A DNA stretch of 18,922 nt from JAENWH01 sp038248745. Lineage in GTDB: Bacteria > Bacillota > Clostridia > Peptostreptococcales > Anaerovoracaceae. Both the position numbers and the translations under genes were made by a program. Position 1 is the stretch's first letter. Every line of letters begins with the position of its first letter. The stretch lies in NCBI GenBank assembly GCA_038248745.1, contig JBBRXC010000019.1, positions 1-18,922 on the forward strand, in the 5' to 3' direction. Under the pieces are notes generated by a model. It worked only from the letters and a program-made list of their open reading frames with translations. It made no database searches and had not been told where the DNA came from. Below are positions 1-8,863 of this stretch, one piece after another.

Positions 1-931
1 AACTATCATAGTATCGTCTTGTCCAAGCCTCATTTCTAGTAGGCATTAGCATCCGATCTAAACCGATTGAGTCAAAAAACAATTTGGGCTCATTATCTAT
101 GATACAACTGGCATTCGCATAAATACTTTCTTGAAAAGCTATGGCTAAGTTTTCTAACCCCAGATGGCTATTACTAAAACCCATTTTAAAATCATCACTG
201 TTAATCCCATTTTTTTTCAGAAAATTTATAAATTCCAAACGTATTTCAGGGAGAAAACTCTTGACCGTGTATATTATCAAAATACCCCCCTGATATGGAA
301 TCATTGAATAAACCAAGCTTTTAGCATCCAAAAGCTTATTGTACTTTTGATCTATAATGTGTGTGTATGTTTGCTCTAAGTCTTCTTCATTTTTTATTCT
401 TTTATTATTTAATGAAGCATAACAACATATTATTTTATCTAGAAAGAAGGGGTTAATTTCTTTGGCTGTTTTAATGATAGAATCCGAATCAGATTCAGCT
501 TTTAATAGCCGCGTCAGTTTTGTCTCATAATCTGTATTCATTGAATTAGCGATTAAAGCATTCTTGATTGTATATATAATATCATCAAAAAAAGTATCAT
601 CAAAAAAGAATATTGGAATTTTATGTTCATCAGAATATGATTTAAGTTCCTCCGAAATTCCTTTAAAATAAACGGTTTTAATCCCGATGGCACATACACC
701 TTTTTTCATTAGCAACTTGATACAGTTTTCAGCAAGCGAAACATCATTTTTTGCCTGAGAAAGGGTTGTAACAACAAATTCTCCTTCTGAAAAAGTTCTT
801 TCAACGTCATCAGCGGATTCCCATTCGAAAATAGCAGTGCCCAAAACAGGGTTGTATAAACCGCTTTTTCCTGCAATCAGTTTAAATTCCTTAAATACAG
901 GATGTACAACTAATTCCATTACTGTAATCAT
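1..931 (-). CDS. PucR-family transcriptional regulator, C-terminus cut off by window edge
   Basis: The frame is open from an ATG at 931 to the left edge, giving 310 residues without a stop, so the gene is truncated by the window. The start is supported by an AAGAAGG ribosome binding site just upstream. Residues 1-125 match the PucR N-terminal sensor pattern: TVMELVVHPVFKEFKLIAG, then the strand-turn FSEGEFVVTT, then KKGVCAIGIKT and a run ending FFFDDTFFDDII. Residues about 190-290 resemble the GGDEF-like middle domain of the CdaR/PucR group (GGILIIYTV; GFSNSHLGLENLAIAFQESIYA). The C-terminal helix-turn-helix expected in this family would lie beyond position 1, so DNA binding cannot be confirmed here. 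PucR-type proteins regulate purine, amino-acid or sugar-acid catabolism; the ligand here is unknown. Divergent orientation suggests it may control the ABC export genes at 1117-3944. Confidence 0.85.
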   Translation of the reverse strand, partial: MITVMELVVHPVFKEFKLIAGKSGLYNPVLGTAIFEWESADDVERTFSEGEFVVTTLSQAKNDVSLAENCIKLLMKKGVCAIGIKTVYFKGISEELKSYSDEHKIPIFFFDDTFFDDIIYTIKNALIANSMNTDYETKLTRLLKAESDSDSIIKTAKEINPFFLDKIICCYASLNNKRIKNEEDLEQTYTHIIDQKYNKLLDAKSLVYSMIPYQGGILIIYTVKSFLPEIRLEFINFLKKNGINSDDFKMGFSNSHLGLENLAIAFQESIYANASCIIDNEPKLFFDSIGLDRMLMPTRNEAWTRRYYDS

Positions 932-981
932 AATAACCTTCTTTCAAAACATTTATTCCCATTAGAATCTTCATTATGTAA

Positions 982-1010
982 ATTATAGAGCACTATGATT
1001 AAATTGTCCA
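982..1010 (-). promoter_or_regulatory. Sigma-A-type promoter of the PucR-family gene
   Basis: Read on the minus strand, TGGACA (5 of 6 to the -35 consensus) is followed after exactly 17 bases by a perfect TATAAT. It lies about 50 bases upstream of the regulator start at 931, a normal leader length. Confidence 0.7.
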
Positions 1011-1025
1011 TATTAGTGAGCATAA

Positions 1026-1063
1026 CTTCTATCTTTGTTTTAAAAATCATTCCTTCTATCTTT
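1026..1063 (+). repeat. 11-bp direct repeat in the divergent intergenic region, possible operator
   Basis: CTTCTATCTTT occurs at 1026-1036 and again, unchanged, at 1053-1063, so the repeats start 27 bp apart. Both copies lie between the PucR-gene promoter and the start of the ABC genes. A regulator binding here could affect both directions. The ABC promoter is less clear: TCGACA (1065-1070) with TAGAAT (1086-1091) at only 15 bp spacing is the best candidate. A regulatory role is inference. Confidence 0.4.
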
Positions 1064-1116
1064 TTCGACATGATGGTAGTATTATTAGAATATAAAATAC
1101 AAAGGCGGAGGGTCTT

Positions 1117-1860
1117 ATGGCAGCAGAATCTGACTGTATCGTTTTAGAAAAAATTAATAAGTTCTTCGGTGACAAGCAGGTGCTGAATAATATTTCATTG
1201 AATATCCCAAAGGGTTCTATTTACGGCTTGCTGGGGCCTTCCGGATGTGGGAAAACTACTACAGTGAGAATCATGGCAGGTATTTTAAGTGCCACCTCTG
1301 GCAGTACTTGGGTATTGGGAGATAAAATGCCCGATTTATCTTTGATGAACCATATCGGTTATCTCGCCCAATCTGATGCCCTTTACACCAGCTTGAATGG
1401 GGTTGAAAATTTAGAGTTTTTCGGTAAAATTTATGGGTTGTCTGGGATAAAACTTAAAAATCGAATTTCTGAGGTCTTGGAATTAGTCAATTTGAAAGAT
1501 GATTTAAGCAAGCCTGTTTTTGCCTATTCAGGTGGGATGAAAAGGAGGCTTTCTCTAGCAATCGCCTTATTACACAATCCTCAAATATTAATTTTAGATG
1601 AACCGACAGTAGGGATAGACCCGCTACTGCGTCAAAGTATCTGGGATGAATTATACGCCCTGGCAGGAAGTGGCATTACTATACTGGTTACAACACATGT
1701 TATGGATGAGGCTCAAAAATGCACCCGTTTATCTATGATGCGGGATGGTTTTATTCTGGCTACTGGTTCTCCTGAAGAAATAGTAAAAAATACAAATTTA
1801 AACAATTTAGAAGAAGCCTTTATCTTTTACAGTAAAGGTGGTGTCAATCATGAGGGTTAG
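1117..1860 (+). CDS. ABC exporter ATP-binding protein (ABC-2 type)
   Basis: This is a single nucleotide-binding domain of 247 residues, the usual length for ABC-2 exporter ATPases. Walker A is GPSGCGKT (residues 40-47), the Q-loop Gln is near 85, the signature is YSGGM (138-142, replacing the commoner LSGGQ/M), Walker B with catalytic Glu is ILILDEP (157-163), and the switch His is in TTH (192-194). It should power export through the permease encoded immediately downstream, on the inner face of the membrane. An AAAGGCGGAGG ribosome binding site precedes the ATG at 1117. Its last codons overlap the permease start (11 bp), indicating translational coupling. The substrate cannot be read from the sequence; drugs, peptides and lipids are all exported by this class. 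Confidence 0.93.
   Translation: MAAESDCIVLEKINKFFGDKQVLNNISLNIPKGSIYGLLGPSGCGKTTTVRIMAGILSATSGSTWVLGDKMPDLSLMNHIGYLAQSDALYTSLNGVENLEFFGKIYGLSGIKLKNRISEVLELVNLKDDLSKPVFAYSGGMKRRLSLAIALLHNPQILILDEPTVGIDPLLRQSIWDELYALAGSGITILVTTHVMDEAQKCTRLSMMRDGFILATGSPEEIVKNTNLNNLEEAFIFYSKGGVNHEG
1833..1840 (+). promoter_or_regulatory. Ribosome binding site deciding the permease start
   Basis: AAAGGTGG, inside the 3' end of the ATPase gene, lies 9 bases before the ATG at 1850. The in-frame GTG codons at 1838 and 1841 overlap or abut this site and have no good site of their own, so 1850 is preferred. Confidence 0.6.
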
Positions 1861-2869
1861 AGCAGTTGCATTTCGAATTTTTGCTGAACTGAAACACGAC
1901 AAAAGAACTTTAGCATTGGTACTATTTGCACCAATTCTTATGTTAACGTTGATTTTTTTCGTTTTAAACTCTTCGTTAAGCAACAGTGATGTTGGGGTTC
2001 TCAATGCTCCCTCAGATTATTTTGACAGATTGTATGAAAACAATGTAACCGCAACGAGATTCCTTGATGAAAAGCTTGCTTTTGAAAGTCTGGAAAAAGG
2101 GGATATTACAGCGATTATCAATATCATAGATGGGAAATCATATATTTATGTGGATGGTTCAAATTCTCAAGAAGCGGCTATGGCAATAAATCTGCTGGAA
2201 GCCTCTAAAAAGCAACCTCAACCTGGGCGAGCCGATCAGATTTCGGACATAACCTATATCTATGGCGCCGAAGATCTTGAGACTTTCGACAATTTTGGTT
2301 CTGTCCTGATTGGCGTATTGGTGTTTTTCTTTGTTTTTATTGTAGCTGGCATGTCTTTTCTTCAGGAAAGGACCACCGGGACACTGGAAAAAATGCTTTC
2401 AACGCCTATAAAAAGATGGGAATTGGTGCTGGGATATGTTTTAGGCTTCGGTGGCTTGACGGTGATTCAGTCCATACTAATAACTTTTTTTGTGGTATAC
2501 GTGCTTGGGGTAATGATGGTTGGTTCCATCTGGCTGGTCCTGCTGGTTACTTTGTTAACCTCCATTAGTGCTTTAACTTTGGGCATGCTCCTTTCTACAG
2601 CTGCCTCAAGTCAATTCCAAATGCTTCAATTTATACCAATTATTATCACCCCTCAAATTTTCTTCTGTGGCCTTTTTCAGCTCTCTCCTGGGTGGGATGC
2701 TGTTGGCAGAGTAATGCCTCTTTATTATTCAGCGGATGCCTTAAACGAAATAATGGTTAGAGGCAATGGATTTAACGCAATTTTAATTGATGTACTGGTT
2801 TTATTGGCGTTCTCATTTGTTTTCGTGGTAGGCAACATAAAATTGCTAAAAAGATACAGGAATATTTAA
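1850..2869 (+). CDS. ABC-2 type exporter permease
   Basis: The protein has 339 residues from the ATG at 1850. It has the ABC-2 membrane layout: one hydrophobic segment near residues 20-40, an extracytoplasmic soluble region of about 110 residues, then five or so hydrophobic segments between 150 and 332. The ERTTGTLEKML stretch (173-183) just after the second membrane segment is the characteristic cytoplasmic coupling motif of this family. FCGLFQLSP-GW (272-282) and the following LYYSADALNEIM also fit YhgE/YadH-like permeases. It should form the membrane channel with the ATPase encoded upstream; being a half-transporter, it probably works as a dimer. The start overlaps the ATPase gene by 11 bp. 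The substrate is unknown. Confidence 0.9.
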   Translation: MRVRAVAFRIFAELKHDKRTLALVLFAPILMLTLIFFVLNSSLSNSDVGVLNAPSDYFDRLYENNVTATRFLDEKLAFESLEKGDITAIINIIDGKSYIYVDGSNSQEAAMAINLLEASKKQPQPGRADQISDITYIYGAEDLETFDNFGSVLIGVLVFFFVFIVAGMSFLQERTTGTLEKMLSTPIKRWELVLGYVLGFGGLTVIQSILITFFVVYVLGVMMVGSIWLVLLVTLLTSISALTLGMLLSTAASSQFQMLQFIPIIITPQIFFCGLFQLSPGWDAVGRVMPLYYSADALNEIMVRGNGFNAILIDVLVLLAFSFVFVVGNIKLLKRYRNI

Positions 2870-2921
2870 CTTTTGGACAGCCTTTCGCTAATATTTATTA
2901 TTCAATATAGGAGAATAAGTT

Positions 2922-3944
2922 ATGAAAAACTCAATAAGACCAAGCCTTGACTCGGATTTATCAATGTCGGATAGTCCAACAGCAAAAAAGACTCACAAGC
3001 CCCTAATAATAAGAATTATTATAGTATTGATCCTCCTTTCGGCAATTATTGTATATTATTTTTATGCAGACACTTCAATCTATAAGGGAAATGTGGAATC
3101 ATTAATTGTCCCAAGCATTTCGGAGGTTTCAGGAAAAATTATCAAATCAGATATTTCTCTTGGACAATCAGTTAAAAAGGGTGATGTTATTGCTGAAATT
3201 GACAGTGAAAATTTAACCTATACCCTTGCGCAATTGCAATTGAATCTGCAAAAGAAAAATTTGGCTTTAGGTGATGTCACAGTCGGCGAAGGCGGTCAGG
3301 CAACCAATGCCTATTTATCGGCACAGTCTAATTATAACAGCGCTTCTATATTAGCTAGCAAAGCTTCAAAAGATTATGTTAATGGCAAAGCGTTATTTGC
3401 AGAAGGCGGAATCTCCAACAGCGAACTGGAGAAATTAAAAGTGAACTTGGCTTCTGCCACAAGTTTAGAATCTTCCGCATTGGCCCAGTTAAACAATACT
3501 TTAAATCAGACCGGCCAGAGCAGTGCACAAATTGATATAGCAATCCTTGAAAGTCAAATAAGCCAATTAAAAGAAGATCTTGCGAAATATACTATAATCG
3601 CCTCTTGTGATGGGACAATTTTAAGCAAGAATTACGGTGAGGGCAGCATTGTTTCTGCTGGTTATAACATCTCAGACATTGGTTCTTTAGACGAAATGTA
3701 TGTTATTTTTTATATTCCAGAAAGCAAAATAACTGACATTCAATACAATGATACTATTAAGGCGGAAGCGAATGGTGAAACTCTCTCCTGTAAAGTCAAA
3801 TATATTGATTCGAAAAGTCAATATACACCAAGAGAATTGCAGACTACCGCAAATAAAAATAAAACCAACTTTAAAATCAAACTGCTCGTTCCCCAGTCTT
3901 CCTCTTTGAGGCCAGGTATGGAGGTCAACGTTTATTTAGAATAA
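2922..3944 (+). CDS. HlyD-like membrane fusion protein of the ABC exporter
   Basis: The protein has 340 residues. A short cytoplasmic tail is followed by one hydrophobic anchor at about residues 27-48. The first half of a biotinyl-lipoyl-like domain follows (VPSISEVSGKIIKSDISLGQSVKKGDVIAEID, about 63-95), then an alanine/serine/glutamine-rich helical hairpin (about 97-220). The second lipoyl half is near 222-240 (IIASCDGTILSKNYGEGSIV), and a beta-barrel region ends in SSSLRPGMEVNVYLE. This order defines HlyD/EmrA-type periplasmic adaptors. In a single-membrane Firmicute such proteins extend from the membrane into the wall. It lies 52 bp downstream of the permease in the same operon, with a TAGGAG ribosome binding site. 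The transporter thus resembles an ATPase-permease-adaptor drug or peptide exporter. Confidence 0.88.
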   Translation: MKNSIRPSLDSDLSMSDSPTAKKTHKPLIIRIIIVLILLSAIIVYYFYADTSIYKGNVESLIVPSISEVSGKIIKSDISLGQSVKKGDVIAEIDSENLTYTLAQLQLNLQKKNLALGDVTVGEGGQATNAYLSAQSNYNSASILASKASKDYVNGKALFAEGGISNSELEKLKVNLASATSLESSALAQLNNTLNQTGQSSAQIDIAILESQISQLKEDLAKYTIIASCDGTILSKNYGEGSIVSAGYNISDIGSLDEMYVIFYIPESKITDIQYNDTIKAEANGETLSCKVKYIDSKSQYTPRELQTTANKNKTNFKIKLLVPQSSSLRPGMEVNVYLE

Positions 3945-3966
3945 ATTCAATCATCAAATCGAGTAG

Positions 3967-3995
3967 AAAGAGAGAAGCAAAATGCTTCTCTCTTT
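3967..3995. terminator. Bidirectional intrinsic terminator between convergent operons
   Basis: A perfect 12-bp stem (AAAGAGAGAAGC at 3967-3978, GCTTCTCTCTTT at 3984-3995) surrounds a 5-base loop. It lies 22 bp after the HlyD-like stop and 9 bp after the NhaC stop on the other strand, in the gap between the two convergent genes. The stem ends in T-rich sequence in both directions, so it probably stops both transcripts. Confidence 0.85.
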
Positions 3996-4004
3996 AAAAG
4001 TGTT

Positions 4005-5468
4005 TTATTTAATTATTTTATTATTTATTTCTTCTATTTCAGACACTCCGATTTCTTCTGGATCTTCTTTCCATATAAATAATCCAGTCCATGCATATAT
4101 TAAGGCAATGATAGGGACTGACCAACATAGAACTGCATATGGAGCATATTCTAATGGGCCAACGCCAAGTACTCCTGTATAATAGACAGCACCAAGTGAC
4201 CATGGTATAAGTGGGTCTACACAAACTCCGGAATTCTCCAGGGTTCTTGAACAAACTGTTCCTTTTATTCCAAGCTTTTTATATCCTGGCATAAACATTC
4301 TTCCCGGTATAAGCATTGCTACATATGGGCTTGCAGATAACATGATCGTCAGAATTCCCGCTCCCATCTGCGCGGTAACAAGATTTCTTGCATTCTTTGT
4401 GATAAGTTTTGTGCTGTTAAGTAATGTATTTAGAACCCCAGCTTTTTCCAAAATACCACCAAAACTCAAACCTAAGTAACCAATTGAAACTGTCCACATC
4501 ATTGACTGCAACCCGCCTCTATTCATTAATTTGTCAACGTCAAAGTTTCCAGTATCAATAACAAATCCATAATTCATAAAGGACATCATATCATAAATAT
4601 TATATCCTTGTAAAAGTATAGCAATTAACATGCCCGTCAAAGCCGCAGCTACCATCGTTGCAAGTGCACTAAGTTTTTTCATGACCATTACACCAACCAC
4701 AACAATTGGGAGAAGGCTGACTAAGGCGTAAACAGGAGTTATATTAAAGTTTGCTTGAATCGTGGTTAGAATTCCACTTACCTGCTCCGAGTTTACATTT
4801 CCACCTGAATATTTTATACCCAGCACTGCTGCTATTACTAAAGCAAGGATATATCCAGGGAGTGTTGTGTAAAGTACACTTTTAATATTGTCGAAAAGAT
4901 TTACTTCACAAACACCTGCTGAAAGATTGGTTGTATCAGATACTGGAGATAATTTATCTCCAAAAAGAGCCCCTGTTATGATGCATCCTGCTGTTATTGC
5001 TGGGTTAGCACCAAGTCCCGCACCTATTCCCATGAGTGCCACACCAAATGTTGCTGCAGTTCCCCATGATGTTCCAGTAGCAAGCGCAGATATGGAGCAA
5101 ACTATTATTGTAGTGACAAAGAATATAGAGGGTGCGATAATTTTTAATCCGTAATAAATCAGCGTAGGTATTGTTCCTGCTGCAATCCACGCTGGAATCA
5201 TTACGCCGATGAACATTAGTATCATCATGGAAATTGTTGCGATTTTAGTTCCATGAATTACGCCTTCTTCAACAACTTGAAGAGTGGTCCCTTGAAATAC
5301 CAAAAGTATAACTGCAAATGCGGATGCAAAAATTAGTGTCATATGTACATCCGGAGAACCAACTTGTATGACTTGAATCACGAAAGCCAATACTAGGAAG
5401 ACAACGATTGATATTGATATTAATAATGATGGCTGTGGATTTTCTACTTTTTCTTTCTTAACTTTCAT
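4005..5468 (-). CDS. nhaC: NhaC-family Na+/H+ antiporter-like transporter
   Basis: The protein has 487 residues with about a dozen hydrophobic segments. The conserved NhaC core is present: TGTSWGT (residues 131-137), then GDKLSPVSDTTNLSAG (170-185), with the acidic and polar residues that family members use in the ion path. Family members exchange Na+ for protons, or exchange organic substrates such as malate/lactate, across the cell membrane. The start has an AAAGGAGGAAAG ribosome binding site. It is the last gene of the minus-strand operon, 38 bp after an amidohydrolase. That context suggests it may carry the substrate or product of the amidohydrolases, or rebalance Na+, rather than act as a housekeeping antiporter. 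NhaC-like genes also occur near ornithine operons in related organisms (from memory). The substrate remains open. Confidence 0.85.
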   Translation of the reverse strand: MKVKKEKVENPQPSLLISISIVVFLVLAFVIQVIQVGSPDVHMTLIFASAFAVILLVFQGTTLQVVEEGVIHGTKIATISMMILMFIGVMIPAWIAAGTIPTLIYYGLKIIAPSIFFVTTIIVCSISALATGTSWGTAATFGVALMGIGAGLGANPAITAGCIITGALFGDKLSPVSDTTNLSAGVCEVNLFDNIKSVLYTTLPGYILALVIAAVLGIKYSGGNVNSEQVSGILTTIQANFNITPVYALVSLLPIVVVGVMVMKKLSALATMVAAALTGMLIAILLQGYNIYDMMSFMNYGFVIDTGNFDVDKLMNRGGLQSMMWTVSIGYLGLSFGGILEKAGVLNTLLNSTKLITKNARNLVTAQMGAGILTIMLSASPYVAMLIPGRMFMPGYKKLGIKGTVCSRTLENSGVCVDPLIPWSLGAVYYTGVLGVGPLEYAPYAVLCWSVPIIALIYAWTGLFIWKEDPEEIGVSEIEEINNKIIK

Positions 5469-5506
5469 TTTCTTTCCTCCTTTTCACAGATAAGTTGCAT
5501 TTAAAA

Positions 5507-7117
5507 CTATTCTTTGAAATAAAATGTTTTACCGCCAATAACTGTCATTTTAGCATTGATATCTTTAATTTCTTCGATGTCGCAGCTCATATAATCTCGG
5601 TCTATTACAGTGAAATCGGCCAGCTTCCCCTCTTCTAAGCTCCCTTTTACGTCCTCTTCGAATTGCGCTTCTGCCGCCCAAATTGTTGCTGCTTTTAGGG
5701 CTTCTTCTCTAGTCATACATTGATTTGGATACCAACCTCCTTCTGGTTGTCCATCTCTTCCTTTCCTAGTTACGGCTGCATAAAACCCATGATATGGATT
5801 TACTAATTCGACCGGTGCATCAGATCCATTCACTATATGTAATCCCGCATCGATGATGTCTCTCCATAGATATGCTCTCTCTAATCTTCCACTTTCTTTG
5901 CCCATTCTTTCTTCCATCATTAATCTGTCAGTAGTACATTGCACTGTCTGCATACTTGGAATAAATTTGTATTCAACAGCCTTTTCTATATGCTTAGGAG
6001 TAAGAAGTTGATAGTGTTCAATTCTATACCTGTTATTTTCTAAAGGAAGTTCATCTAATACTTTTGTATAGGCATCTATGACCATTTCGGTTGCTCCATC
6101 ACCGTTGGCATGTATCGATATTTGAAATCCATTTATTCTAGCTTCTCTAACATTGTCATACAATTCTTTTTCAGAATACCTACTATTCCCTCTATGCCCA
6201 GGTCTATCATCGTAATCCTCTAATAGAAATGCACTCCTTGCCCCAGAAGACCCATCTGCAAAAAATTTAATACCTCTAACCGTTAGGTGGTTTTGGTAAA
6301 GTCCTATTTCTAAGCCTTTTTTGTAATAATAATCAGCAGTATCTCCTTCTTTGGCATAAACGTATAACCTAAGGTTCATTTTCTCATTCTCACAAAGCCT
6401 CTTCATTGCAGCAATTTCTTGAACTGTAGCACCAGCATCCATGATACTTGTAAACCCAAAGGATAACAAATGTTCTTGGCCTTTCAATAAGGCATTAAGT
6501 TGATTTTCTCCTTCGTATGGGGGGATAATTGATGTTAATTGGTCACCAGCAGTATCAATCAGTACGCCAGCTGGACTTCCCTCTTTATTCTTGATTATTT
6601 CCCCGCCTTCGGGGCTTGGTGTTTCACTATTTATCTTTGCAAGATCCAAAGCCTTTGAATTTACCCAATATGCATGGCAACAAGCTCTAATTATACACAC
6701 TGGATTGTTTGGCGATACTAGATCTAATTCTTCTTTTGTAGGAAATTTTGAATCTTCCCAAATTTCATTGTTCCAACCTCTTCCAAGTATCCATTCCCCA
6801 GGTTTAACTGTTGCTGCCTTTTTTTTAACTTCTTCCAGTATTACTTCCTTTTGTTTAAATAGGGCATCAATTTCTACAAGTGATTGGCTTAACCAACCAA
6901 AATGGGTATGCCCTTCAATAAGCCCTGGGAGTACGGTCTGACCCTTTAAGTCAAATATAGTTGTATGTTCTGTCTTAAAACGCATTGCTATTTCATCTGT
7001 GCCAACATAAATAAGCCTATCATTTTTAATAACCAGCGCGCTTGCAACAGAAAAATTCTTATCTACTGTGTATATATTACCATTGAAATAAATCGATGTC
7101 GCTCCTGAAAAATTCAT
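5507..7117 (-). CDS. YtcJ-like metal-dependent amidohydrolase (first paralogue)
   Basis: The protein has 536 residues with the amidohydrolase layout: an N-terminal beta-sandwich segment (IYFNGNIYTVDKNFSVASALVI), the metal-binding GHTH (His70, His72), and GRGWNNEIW (112-120), typical of the YtcJ/amidohydrolase-3 subfamily. Further likely metal ligands and active-site residues are His336 in SIHANGDG, His368 in RIEHYQ and Asp433 in NGSDAP. The C-terminus has the usual sandwich return (GSLEEGKLADFTVIDRD). Members hydrolyse N-substituted formamides or other unidentified amides; the substrate here is unknown. An AAAGGAGGG ribosome binding site supports the start. It lies 35 bp after a paralogue and 38 bp before the NhaC-like gene, so the three are surely co-transcribed. 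No signal peptide is seen, so the enzyme is cytoplasmic. Confidence 0.88.
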   Translation of the reverse strand: MNFSGATSIYFNGNIYTVDKNFSVASALVIKNDRLIYVGTDEIAMRFKTEHTTIFDLKGQTVLPGLIEGHTHFGWLSQSLVEIDALFKQKEVILEEVKKKAATVKPGEWILGRGWNNEIWEDSKFPTKEELDLVSPNNPVCIIRACCHAYWVNSKALDLAKINSETPSPEGGEIIKNKEGSPAGVLIDTAGDQLTSIIPPYEGENQLNALLKGQEHLLSFGFTSIMDAGATVQEIAAMKRLCENEKMNLRLYVYAKEGDTADYYYKKGLEIGLYQNHLTVRGIKFFADGSSGARSAFLLEDYDDRPGHRGNSRYSEKELYDNVREARINGFQISIHANGDGATEMVIDAYTKVLDELPLENNRYRIEHYQLLTPKHIEKAVEYKFIPSMQTVQCTTDRLMMEERMGKESGRLERAYLWRDIIDAGLHIVNGSDAPVELVNPYHGFYAAVTRKGRDGQPEGGWYPNQCMTREEALKAATIWAAEAQFEEDVKGSLEEGKLADFTVIDRDYMSCDIEEIKDINAKMTVIGGKTFYFKE

Positions 7118-7152
7118 AATAAAGCCCTCCTTTTATAATTAATTCTTAACAT

Positions 7153-8787
7153 TTAAAACTTCTTTGATTGTATAAATACTATTTGCCCTCCTATCATAGT
7201 CATCTCTACTTTAACTTTTAAAAGTTCTTTTGGTTCTAAATTAAAAATATCATCAGATAGTATTACTAAATCTGCTAATTTTCCAACTTCTAGACTACCC
7301 TTTACTTCTTCCTCATAAGAACAATATGCAGATCTTGTTGTGTAAGCATATACTGCCTCATCAACACTTATTCGTTGTTCGGAATGCCATCCTTCCTTCG
7401 GGAATCCATCGTAATCCTTTCGAGTTACCGCAACATAAATATTATTCATTGGATTTATGGCGTTAATTGGCCAGTCAGTTGACATTGAAAGTTTTACATT
7501 TTTATCTATCATATCTCTATAATTGTAAGTATACTGGGCCCTACTTTTTCCTAATCTGATATCTACCATGTGTATATCATCTTTAAGCACAACGGGATCT
7601 CCAATCACTAGTATATTTTCTGTTGCCAAAATCTTATTTTGTTTACAATCTGTTGCTTGTGCATGTATAATTCCAGGCCTAAAATCCTCAACATGTTTTC
7701 TGTTCTGCGCCTTTTTGTAACTTTCAAGGCACATGTATATTCCTTTATTCCCTATCGCATGAGCAATTAGTTGCATTCCTGCTTCATGAGCAATCAACAT
7801 CAGTTCATCAAGTTCTTCTTGGCTATGAATAGAAAATCCACAGGTATTTTTATCATCATCATATGGTTCTGTAAAGTATGCGGTTCTTGACCCCATTGCT
7901 CCGTCTACAAATGCCTTAAATGGGCCAATTTTAAAGTTTGAACTTCCTTGCCCTGTTTTAAATCCATCTTTTAGAAATTCTTTTAATGCACCTACAGTTT
8001 CCAAAACGCACTGCTCATAAATCCGAATAGGCAATCTATTTTCTGCCTCTAGCTCCTGATACGCGCTAATTATTTTTCTGTAATTTTTACTTGGCAAAGT
8101 CCAAATATCATCTGTTTGTAATGATGTAACACCGTAACTTACAGCTACGTTAACTGCTTTTGCCAACGATTCTTTTATTTGCTCTATCGATGGCTCCGCC
8201 ACAGCTTGATAAATTAAATCTCTTGCAACATCTCTGAAAACCCCTGTGGGTTCGCCGTTTTCATCTATATCGAAAATACCCCCATCAATCTGTTGCGTTT
8301 TATTAGTGATTTTAGCCAATTCCAATGCCTTGGAATTCACACTAATGATATGCTCACAAAGCCTTATAAATACAATTGGATGTTCTGAGGAAATTTGATC
8401 TAAATCATACTTGTTTGGTATTTCCCGCTCTTTTAAATAGAATTGGTTCCATCCTCTTCCGAAAATCCATGATCCATTTGGTAGATTCTTCTCTTGTATA
8501 TATCTTTTTCCTATTGAAACAATATCCTCTATGGATTTAGTATTACTTAAGTCTATTTGTTGGAAGCTAATACCCGCTTTCAACAAATGTACATGGCTGT
8601 CGTTAAATCCCGGCAAGATAAACTTTCCTTTAGCATCAATTATTTCCGTATCATCTGTTCTCAGCTTTAAGATTTCTTCATTTGTACCAATGGCAACTAC
8701 TATTTCTCCATCAATGGCAATTGCTTCTGCTAAAGACCTTTGGTTGTCCATTACATATATCGTCGCATTGTATATTATAGATTTCAT
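7153..8787 (-). CDS. YtcJ-like metal-dependent amidohydrolase (second paralogue)
   Basis: The protein has 544 residues and the same architecture as the neighbouring enzyme at 5507-7117. SHVH carries the metal ligands His65 and His67; GRGWNQFYL is the YtcJ-type motif; IAHAIGNKG, IIHAQATD and MSTDWPINAINP supply the later histidines and the catalytic-type Asp. The C-terminus returns with GSLEVGKLADLVILSDD. It is clearly homologous but well diverged, so it looks like an old duplication with probable division of substrates. The start at 8787 follows GAGGGAACCTT, a moderate ribosome binding site. It is the first gene of the three-gene operon, and a candidate sigma-A promoter lies just upstream. 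The substrate is unknown. Confidence 0.88.
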   Translation of the reverse strand: MKSIIYNATIYVMDNQRSLAEAIAIDGEIVVAIGTNEEILKLRTDDTEIIDAKGKFILPGFNDSHVHLLKAGISFQQIDLSNTKSIEDIVSIGKRYIQEKNLPNGSWIFGRGWNQFYLKEREIPNKYDLDQISSEHPIVFIRLCEHIISVNSKALELAKITNKTQQIDGGIFDIDENGEPTGVFRDVARDLIYQAVAEPSIEQIKESLAKAVNVAVSYGVTSLQTDDIWTLPSKNYRKIISAYQELEAENRLPIRIYEQCVLETVGALKEFLKDGFKTGQGSSNFKIGPFKAFVDGAMGSRTAYFTEPYDDDKNTCGFSIHSQEELDELMLIAHEAGMQLIAHAIGNKGIYMCLESYKKAQNRKHVEDFRPGIIHAQATDCKQNKILATENILVIGDPVVLKDDIHMVDIRLGKSRAQYTYNYRDMIDKNVKLSMSTDWPINAINPMNNIYVAVTRKDYDGFPKEGWHSEQRISVDEAVYAYTTRSAYCSYEEEVKGSLEVGKLADLVILSDDIFNLEPKELLKVKVEMTMIGGQIVFIQSKKF

Positions 8788-8834
8788 AAGGTTCCCTCAT
8801 ACAATTATTTTCAGAATATTATATTTATTTCCTA

Positions 8835-8863
8835 ATTTTAAACTACCAAACCAGTTTTTACAA
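8835..8863 (-). promoter_or_regulatory. Candidate sigma-A promoter of the amidohydrolase-nhaC operon
   Basis: On the minus strand, TTGTAA (4 of 6) and TAAAAT (5 of 6) are separated by exactly 17 bases. They lie about 50 bases upstream of the start at 8787. The -35 is weak, which could mean an activator helps. Confidence 0.5.

Noticed and set aside
1838..1849. GTG start for the ABC permease at 1838
   Set aside because: The codon overlaps the ribosome binding site that properly serves the ATG at 1850.
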